DNA of 64,000 nt, taken from positions 310,001 through 374,000 of the forward strand of contig NZ_JAMJFL010000002.1 in assembly GCF_023544665.1 (NCBI RefSeq). The letters run 5' to 3'. The position numbers were made by a program, and so were the translations under genes. Below are positions 26,681 through 35,398 of the stretch, piece after piece. Under the pieces are notes generated by a model that searched no databases, was not told where the DNA came from, and saw nothing but the letters and a program-made list of their open reading frames with translations. Source of the stretch: Streptomyces sp. YS415 (GTDB taxonomy: Bacteria; Actinomycetota; Actinomycetes; Streptomycetales; Streptomycetaceae). The first letter of the stretch is position 1. The number at the start of each line of letters is the position of its first letter.

Positions 26681-27125
26681 GGGGACTGCACGTCCTTTCG
26701 CACGACTCCTGTGACCGCCGGCCCGTACGCCGCCAGGGGAGCGGAGCACGGACTCACGCGTCCGGCGGCGGCCGCACAGGGGGAGCAGCCCGCCGCCGGA
26801 CTTTCTCGGCGGTGGTGTCCGGCTGCCGCCCCTGGCCCGGGCGGCGGTGGGGAGCCGGTCACCTGGAGGAGGACGCTAAACCTGGGTGTGTCGGGTGGGT
26901 AACGCGTTGTGCGGAACTGCCATGCAGGGATCACGGGGTGACCGCATATGACCGTGATCCGCGGGTGGGGCGGTCGCCTTCACGCTGCGCGATGACCGAA
27001 GTGGGGGTTTCCGAGGCGCGTGGGGGAGGCGGGGTGCTATGGCGCGCATATATGCACGGTCCGCCGGGCGTGGAAGGCGGGCCGGTGTCGGGGCCCGGAC
27101 AGGCCCCTGATTAGGCTCCGGCCCC
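26681..27125. other. Gene-free divergent region between hydrolase and membrane-protein genes
   Basis: No supported gene. It holds a 12-bp inverted repeat (26760-26771 with 26790-26801), placed in the hydrolase leader, and a 7-bp dyad ATCACGG...CCGTGAT (26930-26936 and 26952-26958) flanking GACCGCATATGA. I found no c-di-AMP riboswitch landmarks here, unlike the paralogue. Confidence 0.6.
26760..26801 (-). repeat. 12-bp inverted repeat in the hydrolase leader
   Basis: A perfect 12-bp stem with an 18-nt loop lies about 80 bp before the NlpC/P60 start on the - strand. It may act as a leader structure or an attenuator; function unknown. Confidence 0.55.
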
Positions 27126-27479
27126 ATGGACGTACTCATCCATCTCTTCGTCGGCCTGCACATCATCGGCATCGCCTCCCTGCTGGGCGGGTTCCTCACC
27201 CAGCTGAAGGCGATGGGCCGGGGCACCGCCCGGTTCGTGCCGGCGATGCTGCACGGCGCGCTGACGATGCTGGTCACCGGGGTGATCCTGGTCGGGCTCA
27301 ACCAGGCGGACGACCAGCCCGTCGACAACATCAAGATCGGCGTGAAGCTGGCCCTGCTGATCGTGATCCTCGGGCTCGTCTACGTGAAGCGGGACGACGA
27401 GAAGGTGGACAAGGGCCTGTTCGGCCTGGTGGGGCTGCTCACCACGGCGAACGTCTTCATCGCCGTGCTGTGGACCTGA
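27126..27479 (+). CDS. Small four-helix membrane protein
   Basis: A 117-residue integral membrane protein with four hydrophobic helices and almost no soluble part (FVGLHIIGIASLLGGFL, HGALTMLVTGVILVGL, KLALLIVILGLVYV, FGLVGLLTTANVFIAVLW). It lies between the two cell-wall hydrolase genes and converges with the second. Function unknown. Confidence 0.75.
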   Translation: MDVLIHLFVGLHIIGIASLLGGFLTQLKAMGRGTARFVPAMLHGALTMLVTGVILVGLNQADDQPVDNIKIGVKLALLIVILGLVYVKRDDEKVDKGLFGLVGLLTTANVFIAVLWT

Positions 27480-27513
27480 GCCCGGCGCAGCCCCGCGCGC
27501 GTGCCGCGTCGGA

Positions 27514-28704
27514 TCAGGCAGGCCGGACCACGCTGTGGATCGAGCCCTCGCCGTCGTAGTAGACCGACTCCTCGCGGACGTACGTGCCGGGCTTGGGGGC
27601 GTGGATCATCATGCCGTTGCCGATGTAGATGCCCACGTGGGTGACGTCGTCGTAGAAGAAGACGAGGTCACCGGGGAGGGCGTTGGCGAGGGAGACCGTC
27701 GTGCCGGCGTTGACCTGGTCGTACGTGGTGCGCGGCAGGGAGATGCCGGCCGCGTTCCAGGCGGCCTGGGTCAGGCCCGAGCAGTCGTAGGAGTCGGGGC
27801 CCGTGGCGCCCCAGACGTACGGCTTGCCGATCTGCGCGCGGGCGAAGGCGATCGCCTTCTCGGCCTTGGCGGCGTAGGAGGAGTCCGCGGTGGACTCGGA
27901 CCCGGTGCTGCCGGTGGGGGTCTCCGCCGAACCGGAGGAGCCGCTCTCCTGCTGCTCGGCCGCCGCCTCCGCGGCCTCCTTGCGGCGCTGCTCCTCCGCG
28001 GCCTGCTGCTCGGCCAGCTCGGCGGCCTTGCGCGCGGCCTCCTCCTGGCGCTTGCGCTCGATCGCGGCGAGCCGCGCCTTCTCCTCCGCGGTCAGCTGCG
28101 ACAGCAGGTTCCGCGCGTCGGCGAGCTTCTTCTGGACCGTGGACTTGGCGGTCCTCAGATCGGTCTGCGACTCGTTCAGCGTCTGGAGGCTCTCGGTGGC
28201 CTCCTTACGCTTCTTCATCGTCGCCGACTGCTCGGTGATGTAGTCGTCGACCGCTTCCTTCTGCCGGCCGGTCATCCGGCTCATCAGCTGGGTCTGGTCG
28301 AAGTAGTCCTGCGGGGAGTCGGCGAGCAGGAAGGTCGCGGTGTCGGGGGCCGAGGCGCCGGTCCGGTACTGCGCGGCGGCGAAGGACCCGAGTTCCTCCC
28401 GCGCGTCGTTGAGCTTCTGGGTGCGCTTGGCGACGTCGTCGAGGAGGGTGTCGACCTGCTTGCGCTGCTTGGTGGTCTTCTCCTTGACGGCGTTGTACTT
28501 CTCGGTCGCCGTCTCCGCCTGGCGGTAGAGGTCGTCGACCTTCTTCTCGACCTCTTCGAGGCTCGGCTTGTCGTCCGTGGACGGACTGGCGTTGGCCGTC
28601 TGGGACAGCAGGGCTACGGAGGTGAGGGCGGCCGTGGCGAGGCCGGGGGTCCGTATGCCTGCTACGCGCGTACCCGCGGGACGCGACTTGCGGTGCGACG
28701 CCAA
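27514..28704 (-). CDS. Secreted NlpC/P60 peptidoglycan hydrolase under c-di-AMP riboswitch
   Basis: A paralogue of the hydrolase at 25616-26680. It has a signal peptide, a Lys/Glu/Gln-rich coiled coil with an Ala/Glu/Gln tract, a Ser/Gly linker and an NlpC/P60 domain with catalytic Cys in DSYDCSGLTQ and His in DVTHVGIYIG. It starts with TTG at 28704 behind GAAGGAG. The upstream leader folds as a ydaO-type element, consistent with known c-di-AMP control of Streptomyces cell-wall hydrolases. Confidence 0.9.
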   Translation of the reverse strand: MASHRKSRPAGTRVAGIRTPGLATAALTSVALLSQTANASPSTDDKPSLEEVEKKVDDLYRQAETATEKYNAVKEKTTKQRKQVDTLLDDVAKRTQKLNDAREELGSFAAAQYRTGASAPDTATFLLADSPQDYFDQTQLMSRMTGRQKEAVDDYITEQSATMKKRKEATESLQTLNESQTDLRTAKSTVQKKLADARNLLSQLTAEEKARLAAIERKRQEEAARKAAELAEQQAAEEQRRKEAAEAAAEQQESGSSGSAETPTGSTGSESTADSSYAAKAEKAIAFARAQIGKPYVWGATGPDSYDCSGLTQAAWNAAGISLPRTTYDQVNAGTTVSLANALPGDLVFFYDDVTHVGIYIGNGMMIHAPKPGTYVREESVYYDGEGSIHSVVRPA

Positions 28705-28726
28705 GGGAGGCGACTCCTTCCAATGG

Positions 28727-28879
28727 TCCGCCTACCGAGTTAGCTGTCGGGTTCGGGCGGGTGGTTAGGAAGGGTTGCCCTACGACCGTCTCCCGTGCGG
28801 GGGTCGGGTCGATTCACCCCAAATGTTCGGTTGGGTCCCCGGCTCGGCTGCCTTGGACGGCAGCGGACGACTCGGCGGA
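28727..28879 (-). promoter_or_regulatory. ydaO-yuaA (c-di-AMP) riboswitch
   Basis: On the - strand the conserved landmarks appear in order: GCCGGGGACCCAA, then GGGGTGAATC, then a variable stem, then CCCGACAGCTAACTCGG. The closing P1 stem pairs TCCGCC (28879-28874) with GGCGGA (28732-28727). The element ends 23 bases before the hydrolase start. This class binds c-di-AMP and usually turns the gene off when ligand is high. Confidence 0.9.
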
Positions 28880-28993
28880 GGCCGCGCGGCCCGGCGAGGT
28901 TCGCCGGTGGGGGTCGTACGGCCTGTGCGGCACGGTAGCCAACTCGTGTGGCGCCTGTGAAGGTTGATGGGTGATATGCCCGATACATTTTCG

Positions 28994-29006
28994 TGACCTT
29001 AGGTCA
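28994..29006. promoter_or_regulatory. TGACCT-AGGTCA palindrome, candidate operator
   Basis: A 13-bp dyad with one central base, similar to the one at 13629-13642. It lies upstream of the riboswitch, near the expected hydrolase promoter. Confidence 0.35.
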
Positions 29007-29255
29007 GGGCGTCTCGGGGTGTGATCGATCTGGACGGATCTGCTCCGGCTTGTACCGAGCCCCTCCGGAGTCACACGGTCCGCCGGGCCGGGTGGCGATC
29101 ACGGGCGCGGCGACCCTGTGTGTCGGCCGGCCCCTCCAGCGCTGTGACCAAGGTCTCCGCGGCAGGGATGAGGGTATGAAGGTCCCCTGCCGGGCGGGCG
29201 GGACGGGAGGATCCCCGGCCGCTGATCCGGGGGATGTTCCCGGGACGGCGGCGGG

Positions 29256-29278
29256 CTGTCAGTGGGGAGCCCTAGACT
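29256..29278 (+). promoter_or_regulatory. RecA-NDp/PafBC-type promoter of pcrA
   Basis: CTGTCAGTG (29256-29264), eight bases, then TAGACT (29273-29278) fits the actinobacterial DNA-damage consensus tTGTCRgtg-N8-TAnnnT except for the first base. Transcription would start a few bases before the pcrA ATG. Confidence 0.65.
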
Positions 29279-29287
29279 CGGAAAGCG

Positions 29288-31771
29288 ATGAGCAGCCTCT
29301 TTGACGACAGCTTCCTGGCGGACCTCCAGGCCCCTCGGGCCCATGGGGAGGAACCCCCGCCGCCGCCCGAGGACGATCACGCTCCGGAGTCGGTTCCGGA
29401 CGATCTGTTCGGCGGGAAGTTCGACGTGCCCCCGGACCGGGACGCCTACTACCGTGACGGCGCCCCGCGCCCGGCCCTCGACGCGGCCGCCCTCATCGAG
29501 GGGCTGAACGAGAACCAGCGCGCGGCCGTCGTGCACTCCGGCACCCCGCTGCTCATCGTGGCCGGCGCGGGATCCGGCAAGACGCGCGTGCTCACGCACC
29601 GCATCGCCCATCTGCTCGCCGCGCGTCATGTGCACCCCGGGCAGATCCTCGCGATCACCTTCACCAACAAGGCCGCGGGCGAGATGAAGGAGCGCGTCGA
29701 GCAGCTCGTCGGCCCGCGCGCGCACGCGATGTGGGTGATGACCTTCCACAGCGCCTGCGTGCGGATCCTGCGCCGCGAGTCGAAGAAGCTCGGCTTCACC
29801 TCCTCCTTCTCGATCTACGACGCCGCCGACTCCAAGCGCCTGATGGCCCTGGTCTGCCGCGACCTGGACCTCGACCCCAAGCGCTTCCCGCCCAAGGCCT
29901 TCAGCGCCAAGATCTCGAACCTGAAGAACGAGCTGATCGACGAGGAGGACTTCGCCGCCCAGGCCCCCGACGGCTTCGAGAAGACCCTCGCCCAGGCCTA
30001 CGCGCTCTACCAGTCCCGGCTGCGCGAGGCGAACGCGCTGGACTTCGACGACCTGATCATGACGACGGTCCACCTGCTGCGCGCCTTCCCGGACGTCGCC
30101 GAGCACTACCGCCGCCGCTTCCGGCATGTCCTCGTCGACGAGTACCAGGACACCAACCACGCCCAGTACGCGCTCGTGCGCGCGCTGGTGGGCACCGCCG
30201 AGCACCCCGTCGACGTACCACCCGGCGAGGACGACCTCCCGCCCGCCGAGCTCTGCGTCGTCGGTGACGCCGACCAGTCGATCTACGCCTTCCGCGGTGC
30301 GACCATCCGCAACATCCTCCAGTTCGAGGAGGACTACCCGGACGCGACGACGATCCTGCTGGAGCAGAACTACCGCTCCACCCAGACGATCCTCACCGCC
30401 GCCAACGCCGTCATCGAGCGCAACGAGTCCCGCCGCCCCAAGAACCTGTGGACCAACGCGGGCGCGGGCGCGCGCATCACCGGCTATGTCGCCGACACCG
30501 AGCACGACGAGGCGCAGTTCGTCGCCGACGAGATAGACCGCCTCACGGACGCCGGCGACGCGAAGGCCGGCGACGTCGCCGTCTTCTACCGCACCAACGC
30601 CCAGTCCCGTGTCTTCGAAGAGGTCTTCATCCGCGTCGGCCTGCCCTACAAGGTCGTCGGCGGCGTCCGCTTCTACGAGCGCAAGGAGGTCCGGGACGTC
30701 CTGGCCTACCTGCGCGTGCTCGCCAACCCCGAGGACTCGGTCCCGCTGCGGCGCATCCTGAACGTCCCCAAGCGCGGCATCGGCGACCGCGCCGAGGCGA
30801 TGATCGACGCCCTCTCCCAGCGCGAGAAGATCAGCTTCCCGCAGGCGCTCAAGCGCGTGGACGAGGCGTACGGCATGGCCGCGCGCTCCACCAACGCCGT
30901 CAAGCGGTTCAACACGCTGATGGAGGAGCTCCGTACGATCGTCGAGTCCGGCGCCGGACCCGCGACCGTCCTGGAGGCGGTGCTCGAACGCACCGGCTAC
31001 CTCGCCGAGTTGCAGGCCTCCACCGACCCGCAGGACGAGACCCGGATCGAGAACCTCCAGGAACTCGCCGCCGTGGCCCTGGAGTTCGAGCAGGAGTCCG
31101 GCGAGGGCGAGGCGACCGGCTCGCTCGCCGCCTTCCTGGAGCGGGTCGCGCTCGTCGCCGACTCCGACCAGATCCCCGACGAGGCCGAGGACGGCTCCGG
31201 CGTCATCACCCTGATGACCCTGCACACCGCCAAGGGCCTGGAGTTCCCGGTCGTCTTCCTCACCGGCATGGAGGACGGCGTCTTCCCGCACATGCGGGCC
31301 CTCGGGCAGACCAAGGAGTTGGAGGAGGAGCGGCGCCTCGCCTACGTCGGCATCACGCGCGCGCGGGAACGGCTGTATCTGACCCGTTCGTCGATGCGCA
31401 GCGCGTGGGGGCAGCCCTCGTACAACCCGCCCTCCCGCTTCCTGGAGGAGATCCCGGCGCAGCACGTCGACTGGAAGCGCACGGGTGCCACCTCGCCGGT
31501 GTCCTCCGGGCCCGCGTCGGGGGTGGCGGCCTCGCTGTCGTCGTCCCGTTCGCGGTCCGCGGCGTCCGGCGCGTCCGGCTTCGCCACCCGGCGCACCTCC
31601 GAGCAGCCGGTCGTCTCGCTGGCGGTCGGGGACCGGGTCACGCACGACCAGTTCGGGCTCGGCACCGTGATGGCGGTCAAGGGCACGGGCGCCAACGCCG
31701 AGGCGACGATCGACTTCGGAGACAAGCCGAAGCGGCTGCTGCTGCGCTACGCGCCGGTGGAGAAGCTGTAG
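29288..31771 (+). CDS. pcrA: ATP-dependent DNA helicase PcrA/UvrD
   Basis: A full-length (827 aa) superfamily 1A helicase. It shows Walker A AGAGSGKTRV, motif Ia TFTNKAAGEMKER, the DEYQDTN Walker B, GDADQSIYAFRGA, and TLHTAKGLEFPVVFL towards the C-terminus. The last 50 residues form the PcrA tudor-like domain (VGDRVTHDQFGLGTV). It unwinds DNA 3'-5' in nucleotide-excision and mismatch repair and removes RNA polymerase or RecA. The GGAAAG site sits just before the ATG, and the promoter has a DNA-damage signature. A terminator follows. Confidence 0.97.
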   Translation: MSSLFDDSFLADLQAPRAHGEEPPPPPEDDHAPESVPDDLFGGKFDVPPDRDAYYRDGAPRPALDAAALIEGLNENQRAAVVHSGTPLLIVAGAGSGKTRVLTHRIAHLLAARHVHPGQILAITFTNKAAGEMKERVEQLVGPRAHAMWVMTFHSACVRILRRESKKLGFTSSFSIYDAADSKRLMALVCRDLDLDPKRFPPKAFSAKISNLKNELIDEEDFAAQAPDGFEKTLAQAYALYQSRLREANALDFDDLIMTTVHLLRAFPDVAEHYRRRFRHVLVDEYQDTNHAQYALVRALVGTAEHPVDVPPGEDDLPPAELCVVGDADQSIYAFRGATIRNILQFEEDYPDATTILLEQNYRSTQTILTAANAVIERNESRRPKNLWTNAGAGARITGYVADTEHDEAQFVADEIDRLTDAGDAKAGDVAVFYRTNAQSRVFEEVFIRVGLPYKVVGGVRFYERKEVRDVLAYLRVLANPEDSVPLRRILNVPKRGIGDRAEAMIDALSQREKISFPQALKRVDEAYGMAARSTNAVKRFNTLMEELRTIVESGAGPATVLEAVLERTGYLAELQASTDPQDETRIENLQELAAVALEFEQESGEGEATGSLAAFLERVALVADSDQIPDEAEDGSGVITLMTLHTAKGLEFPVVFLTGMEDGVFPHMRALGQTKELEEERRLAYVGITRARERLYLTRSSMRSAWGQPSYNPPSRFLEEIPAQHVDWKRTGATSPVSSGPASGVAASLSSSRSRSAASGASGFATRRTSEQPVVSLAVGDRVTHDQFGLGTVMAVKGTGANAEATIDFGDKPKRLLLRYAPVEKL

Positions 31772-31778
31772 TCCCGCG

Positions 31779-31806
31779 GGTCCCCCGCTGCTGAACGGCG
31801 GGGGAC
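31779..31806. terminator. Terminator between pcrA and M23 peptidase
   Basis: GTCCCCCGC (31779-31787) pairs with GCGGGGGGAC (31797-31806) with one bulged G. It lies between convergent genes. Confidence 0.75.
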
Positions 31807-31816
31807 TGCCGGGGAG

Positions 31817-33328
31817 TTACGAGGGCTCGAGGCCGTGGCTGCGCAGCCAGGCCAGCGGGTCGACGGCCGACCCGCCGCCCGGGCGGACCTCGAAGTGCAG
31901 ATGCGGGCCGGTCGAGTTGCCCGAGTTGCCGGAGAACGCGATCTGGTCGCCGGCTTTGACGGCTGTACCGGAGGGAACCTGGTACGTGGAGAGGTGGCAG
32001 TACCAGGTCTCCGTGCCGTCCATCGCGGTCACGATCATCATGTTGCCGTAGGCGCTGTTCCACTGGGTGCGCACGGTGCCGTCGGTCGCGGCCAGCACCG
32101 GGGTGCCGTACGAGACCGGGAAGTCGATGCCGGTGTGCACGGACATCCAGTTGATGCCGGCCTGGCCGTAGTAGGCGCTGAGCCCGTGCTGGGCCACCGG
32201 CAGCGCGAACTTCGGGCGCAGCCGCTCCTTGCGGGCCGCTTCCTCGGCCGCCTTCTTCCGCTCGGCCTCCTGCTCGGCCTTGAGGTCGATGCGCTCCTGC
32301 GTCCGGCTGGCCCGGTCGGCGAAGTCGTCGGCGCCGGCCGAGAGGCTCTCCAGCTGGGTGTCCAGCTTGTTGTTGGCAGCCGCGGGCTTGACCGGCTGCG
32401 CGTCGGACGCGGTGGTCGCGGTCTCCGTGCCGTCGGCCGTCAGCGTGCCGACGGAGGCGGCGGCGATCCCGGCCACGCCCATGACACACGCCGACGGCAC
32501 GGCGATGGTCAGCAGCGCGGAGCGCTTGGCGGGGGGACGGCGGCGCGAACGGGACGCGGTGCGGGCGGCGGTGCGGGAACCCGGCGCCGGGACGCTTTCC
32601 TCCTCGTCGTCGAGGAGGGGGGTCACATCGGGGAGTTCGCCGGTGTCGGCCGACTCGCCCTCGCCGGAGGCGGGTTCCTCGTACGGCGTCTCGCCGTAGG
32701 ACGTCCGGTCGTACGCCGCTTCCTCGGCCGGGACCTGCTCGAAGGTCGCCGCCGGCTGCTCGTCGAACGATTCGGCCCGCTGCTCGTAGTCGTCGGACCC
32801 GGTGGCGGCGCCGTCGGAGTTCCACTGCGTGGCGTCGTAGGTGCCGGTGTCGAAGGTCTGCGTGCCCCAGTCCCAGTGCTGGGTCCGATCGGCGGGACCG
32901 CCCGACGGGTCCGGCTGGAGCCAGGCGTTGGCGTCCCACTGCCCACTGGCGTCGGGGCTGGTGGCCTGGTGCGGAACGCCGGGCAGCTGCTGGTAGTCCG
33001 CGGACCAGGCGGTCGTCTCGTGGACGCCGGTGTCATAGGCGGCGTGGTGCTGGGCCGCGTACGCGTCGTAGTGCGGGGTCTGTTGGCCGACCGTGGCCCA
33101 CTGGCCCGCGTCGTAGGTGCCGGTGCTCTCGCCCGGCATCGAGCCGAACAGCGGGTCCGTGGCGAAGGTCCCGGTGGGCTGCTGAAAACCGGTGGCGTCG
33201 TAGTGACCGTGCGTGGTGAGGTCGCCGTACTGGGCTTCCTGGGTGCCGTACGACGCGTAATGCGCCGAGGCGGCCTCGGAGGCCGGAGCCGGGGTGGTCA
33301 TGGTCCCCGACGGGTGACGGTCGTTCAC
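31817..33328 (-). CDS. M23-family peptidoglycan endopeptidase
   Basis: A 503-residue protein. An N-terminal tail of about 230 residues rich in Gln/Tyr/Trp/Ser precedes a basic stretch and one membrane helix (LLTIAVPSACVMGVAGIAA), a coiled coil (RIDLKAEQEAERKKAAEEA), and a C-terminal LytM/M23 domain with Zn ligands in HTGIDF and HLHFE. It is a type II membrane protein with the enzyme outside. GTG 33328 was chosen over an ATG at 33442 because GAGAAG precedes it and because the upstream frame is not protein-like; ATG 33298 is also possible. Confidence 0.85.
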   Translation of the reverse strand: MNDRHPSGTMTTPAPASEAASAHYASYGTQEAQYGDLTTHGHYDATGFQQPTGTFATDPLFGSMPGESTGTYDAGQWATVGQQTPHYDAYAAQHHAAYDTGVHETTAWSADYQQLPGVPHQATSPDASGQWDANAWLQPDPSGGPADRTQHWDWGTQTFDTGTYDATQWNSDGAATGSDDYEQRAESFDEQPAATFEQVPAEEAAYDRTSYGETPYEEPASGEGESADTGELPDVTPLLDDEEESVPAPGSRTAARTASRSRRRPPAKRSALLTIAVPSACVMGVAGIAAASVGTLTADGTETATTASDAQPVKPAAANNKLDTQLESLSAGADDFADRASRTQERIDLKAEQEAERKKAAEEAARKERLRPKFALPVAQHGLSAYYGQAGINWMSVHTGIDFPVSYGTPVLAATDGTVRTQWNSAYGNMMIVTAMDGTETWYCHLSTYQVPSGTAVKAGDQIAFSGNSGNSTGPHLHFEVRPGGGSAVDPLAWLRSHGLEPS

Positions 33329-33526
33329 CAACTTCTCTTTCGCCTCGACAACAGGGGCTGGCAGAGCAGTGCGGCGACTGTACCCGGCGGTATGCGGGCG
33401 CGACAATCTTCGGCAGGTTTCGCCTTTCCAGGAAACGGGCATTCGGCCGTGTTTCGGGGGACTGCGGGCGCGAGTTTGGCCTTGTGTTCGAAGACTGTTC
33501 GAGGATTGCGCCGGGTGCGGGACGGC

Positions 33527-34387
33527 TCAGGCCACCGTCAGACCGTCGGCGCGGGCCGTTTCGGCTTCCATCCACTCGGTGTCGAGTGCCTGCCGTATCC
33601 CGACCGCCACGGCCGGGTGCACGGGCAGGGCGAGATGTCCGACCCCGCTCACCCGCACGTTCTGCGCGCGCAGGTCGGGGTGGTCGATGCACGCCGTCTC
33701 CACCGGGTCCATCAGATGGTCCAGGTCGCTCCAGAAACTGACGAAGTGCGTACGGCAGCCGGGCGCGGGCCGGGCCAGCTCCTCCAGCAGCGCCGAACCG
33801 GGGCGCATCTGGCGGACGATGGGGTGCGCGTTCGCCAGCGGCGCCACGCGGGTGCCCGAGTGCGGGGTGCCGAGGGTGACGAGCGTCCGCACCCGGAGGT
33901 CACCGCCGAGCCGCTGTACGTAGTAGCGGGCGATGAGGCCGCCGAGGCTGTGCCCTACGACGTCCACCCGGCTGCTGCCCGTGCGCGCGCAGATCTCCTC
34001 GACGTGCCGGCCGAGCAGCTCCGCCGCCGTGCGGATGTCGCAGGTCAGCGGCGAGTAGTTGAGGGACTCGAGGTGCTGCCTGCCGTGCTGGGCGAGGCTG
34101 CGGCGCAGCAGCACGAAGACCGAGCGGTTGTCGATGAACCCGTGCAGCAGCACGACCGGTGGCTTCGCCTCCGCCGGCAGCCGGGGCGTGTCCGGGGAGC
34201 CCGGGGCGGGGAGGGGGGCCCTGCGCTCCTGCTGGATCCCGGACGGATAGAGGAGGAGGTGTCCGGCGAGGATCGCGATCTCGAGGGCGGTGGCCTTCAA
34301 CAGCGCCATGGACAGTCCGGCCAGTCGGCTCGGGAGGAGCCGCTGACAGAGCGGGAGAAGGGGCAGCACTGCCTTGGTGACCGTCAT
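33527..34387 (-). CDS. Alpha/beta-hydrolase, lipase/esterase
   Basis: A 286-residue lipase-like hydrolase. It shows VVLLHGFIDNRSVF (oxyanion HG motif), the nucleophile elbow GHSLGG in VDVVGHSLGGLIARYY, and a late GVGHLALPVHP that supplies the catalytic histidine. The N-terminus has a hydrophobic stretch that could anchor or secrete it. Substrate unknown, probably acyl esters. It is the gene upstream of the M23 peptidase on the same strand, about 200 bp away. Confidence 0.85.
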   Translation of the reverse strand: MTVTKAVLPLLPLCQRLLPSRLAGLSMALLKATALEIAILAGHLLLYPSGIQQERRAPLPAPGSPDTPRLPAEAKPPVVLLHGFIDNRSVFVLLRRSLAQHGRQHLESLNYSPLTCDIRTAAELLGRHVEEICARTGSSRVDVVGHSLGGLIARYYVQRLGGDLRVRTLVTLGTPHSGTRVAPLANAHPIVRQMRPGSALLEELARPAPGCRTHFVSFWSDLDHLMDPVETACIDHPDLRAQNVRVSGVGHLALPVHPAVAVGIRQALDTEWMEAETARADGLTVA

Positions 34388-34958
34388 GGCCGACCTCCTG
34401 TCGGCACACCCGAGGACGGCTCTGTCCCCCGTGTGCCCTCATGGGAAGTCGCGCCGAGGCGGGCCGGCGGTGCGCGAGCGGGCGGCGCGGGGCGGGAGCG
34501 GCGTGTGACGTCCATGACGCCGATGACGTGACGAGATTCCCTGCCGGTGTGGCGACGAGGCTCCCCGCTGTCGTGCCGTCCCTGCCCTGCGTGCTCTTCG
34601 TGCCCTCGTCGACCCGCCGCACCCCACGCCGCGCGGCCTGCGGCGCGGTGGTGCGGCGATCTCGTTGCGGCTCCCGTTGCGCGCGTTCCGGTCGTGGCCC
34701 GACGGCCGCCTGTGTCTGCGGTCCGTGAGCCGCAGAGGATCGGAACGGTGCGCGGCGAACGTGTCCCTCCGTGTGATTTCCCCCTCGGTCTCCACCGTGA
34801 AACTGCCGGTTGCGGGATGCTGGCGATAACGTTCGTTCACTTCCCCGGGCGCTGTGGCGCGGGGCGTCCGTGCCACGGCGTGTGCGGCGTGTACGGCGCG
34901 AGTGATGTGTGCGGTACTTGACGGTACGGATGGATGTAGTCGCTTCATGGAGGCAGTG
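34388..34958. other. 570-bp gene-free stretch upstream of icmB
   Basis: Reading frames here are GC-biased shadows without sites. No hairpin, riboswitch or clear -35/-10 pair stands out. A cobalamin-riboswitch box is not visible. The region must contain promoters for the divergent lipase and icmB. Confidence 0.55.
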
Positions 34959-35381
<423 letters not shown>

Positions 35382-35398
35382 GCGGTTCCTGCGGTTCC

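Larger units (their letters stand above)
28705..29287. other. Divergent regulatory region hydrolase / pcrA
   Basis: No gene. The left half carries the c-di-AMP riboswitch and promoter of the hydrolase (- strand); the right half carries the pcrA promoter. A 13-bp dyad TGACCTTAGGTCA lies at 28994-29006. Confidence 0.8.

Noticed and set aside
26681..26900. c-di-AMP riboswitch before the first NlpC/P60 gene
   Set aside because: The conserved GGGGACCCA, GGGTGAAT and CAGCTAAC landmarks are missing.
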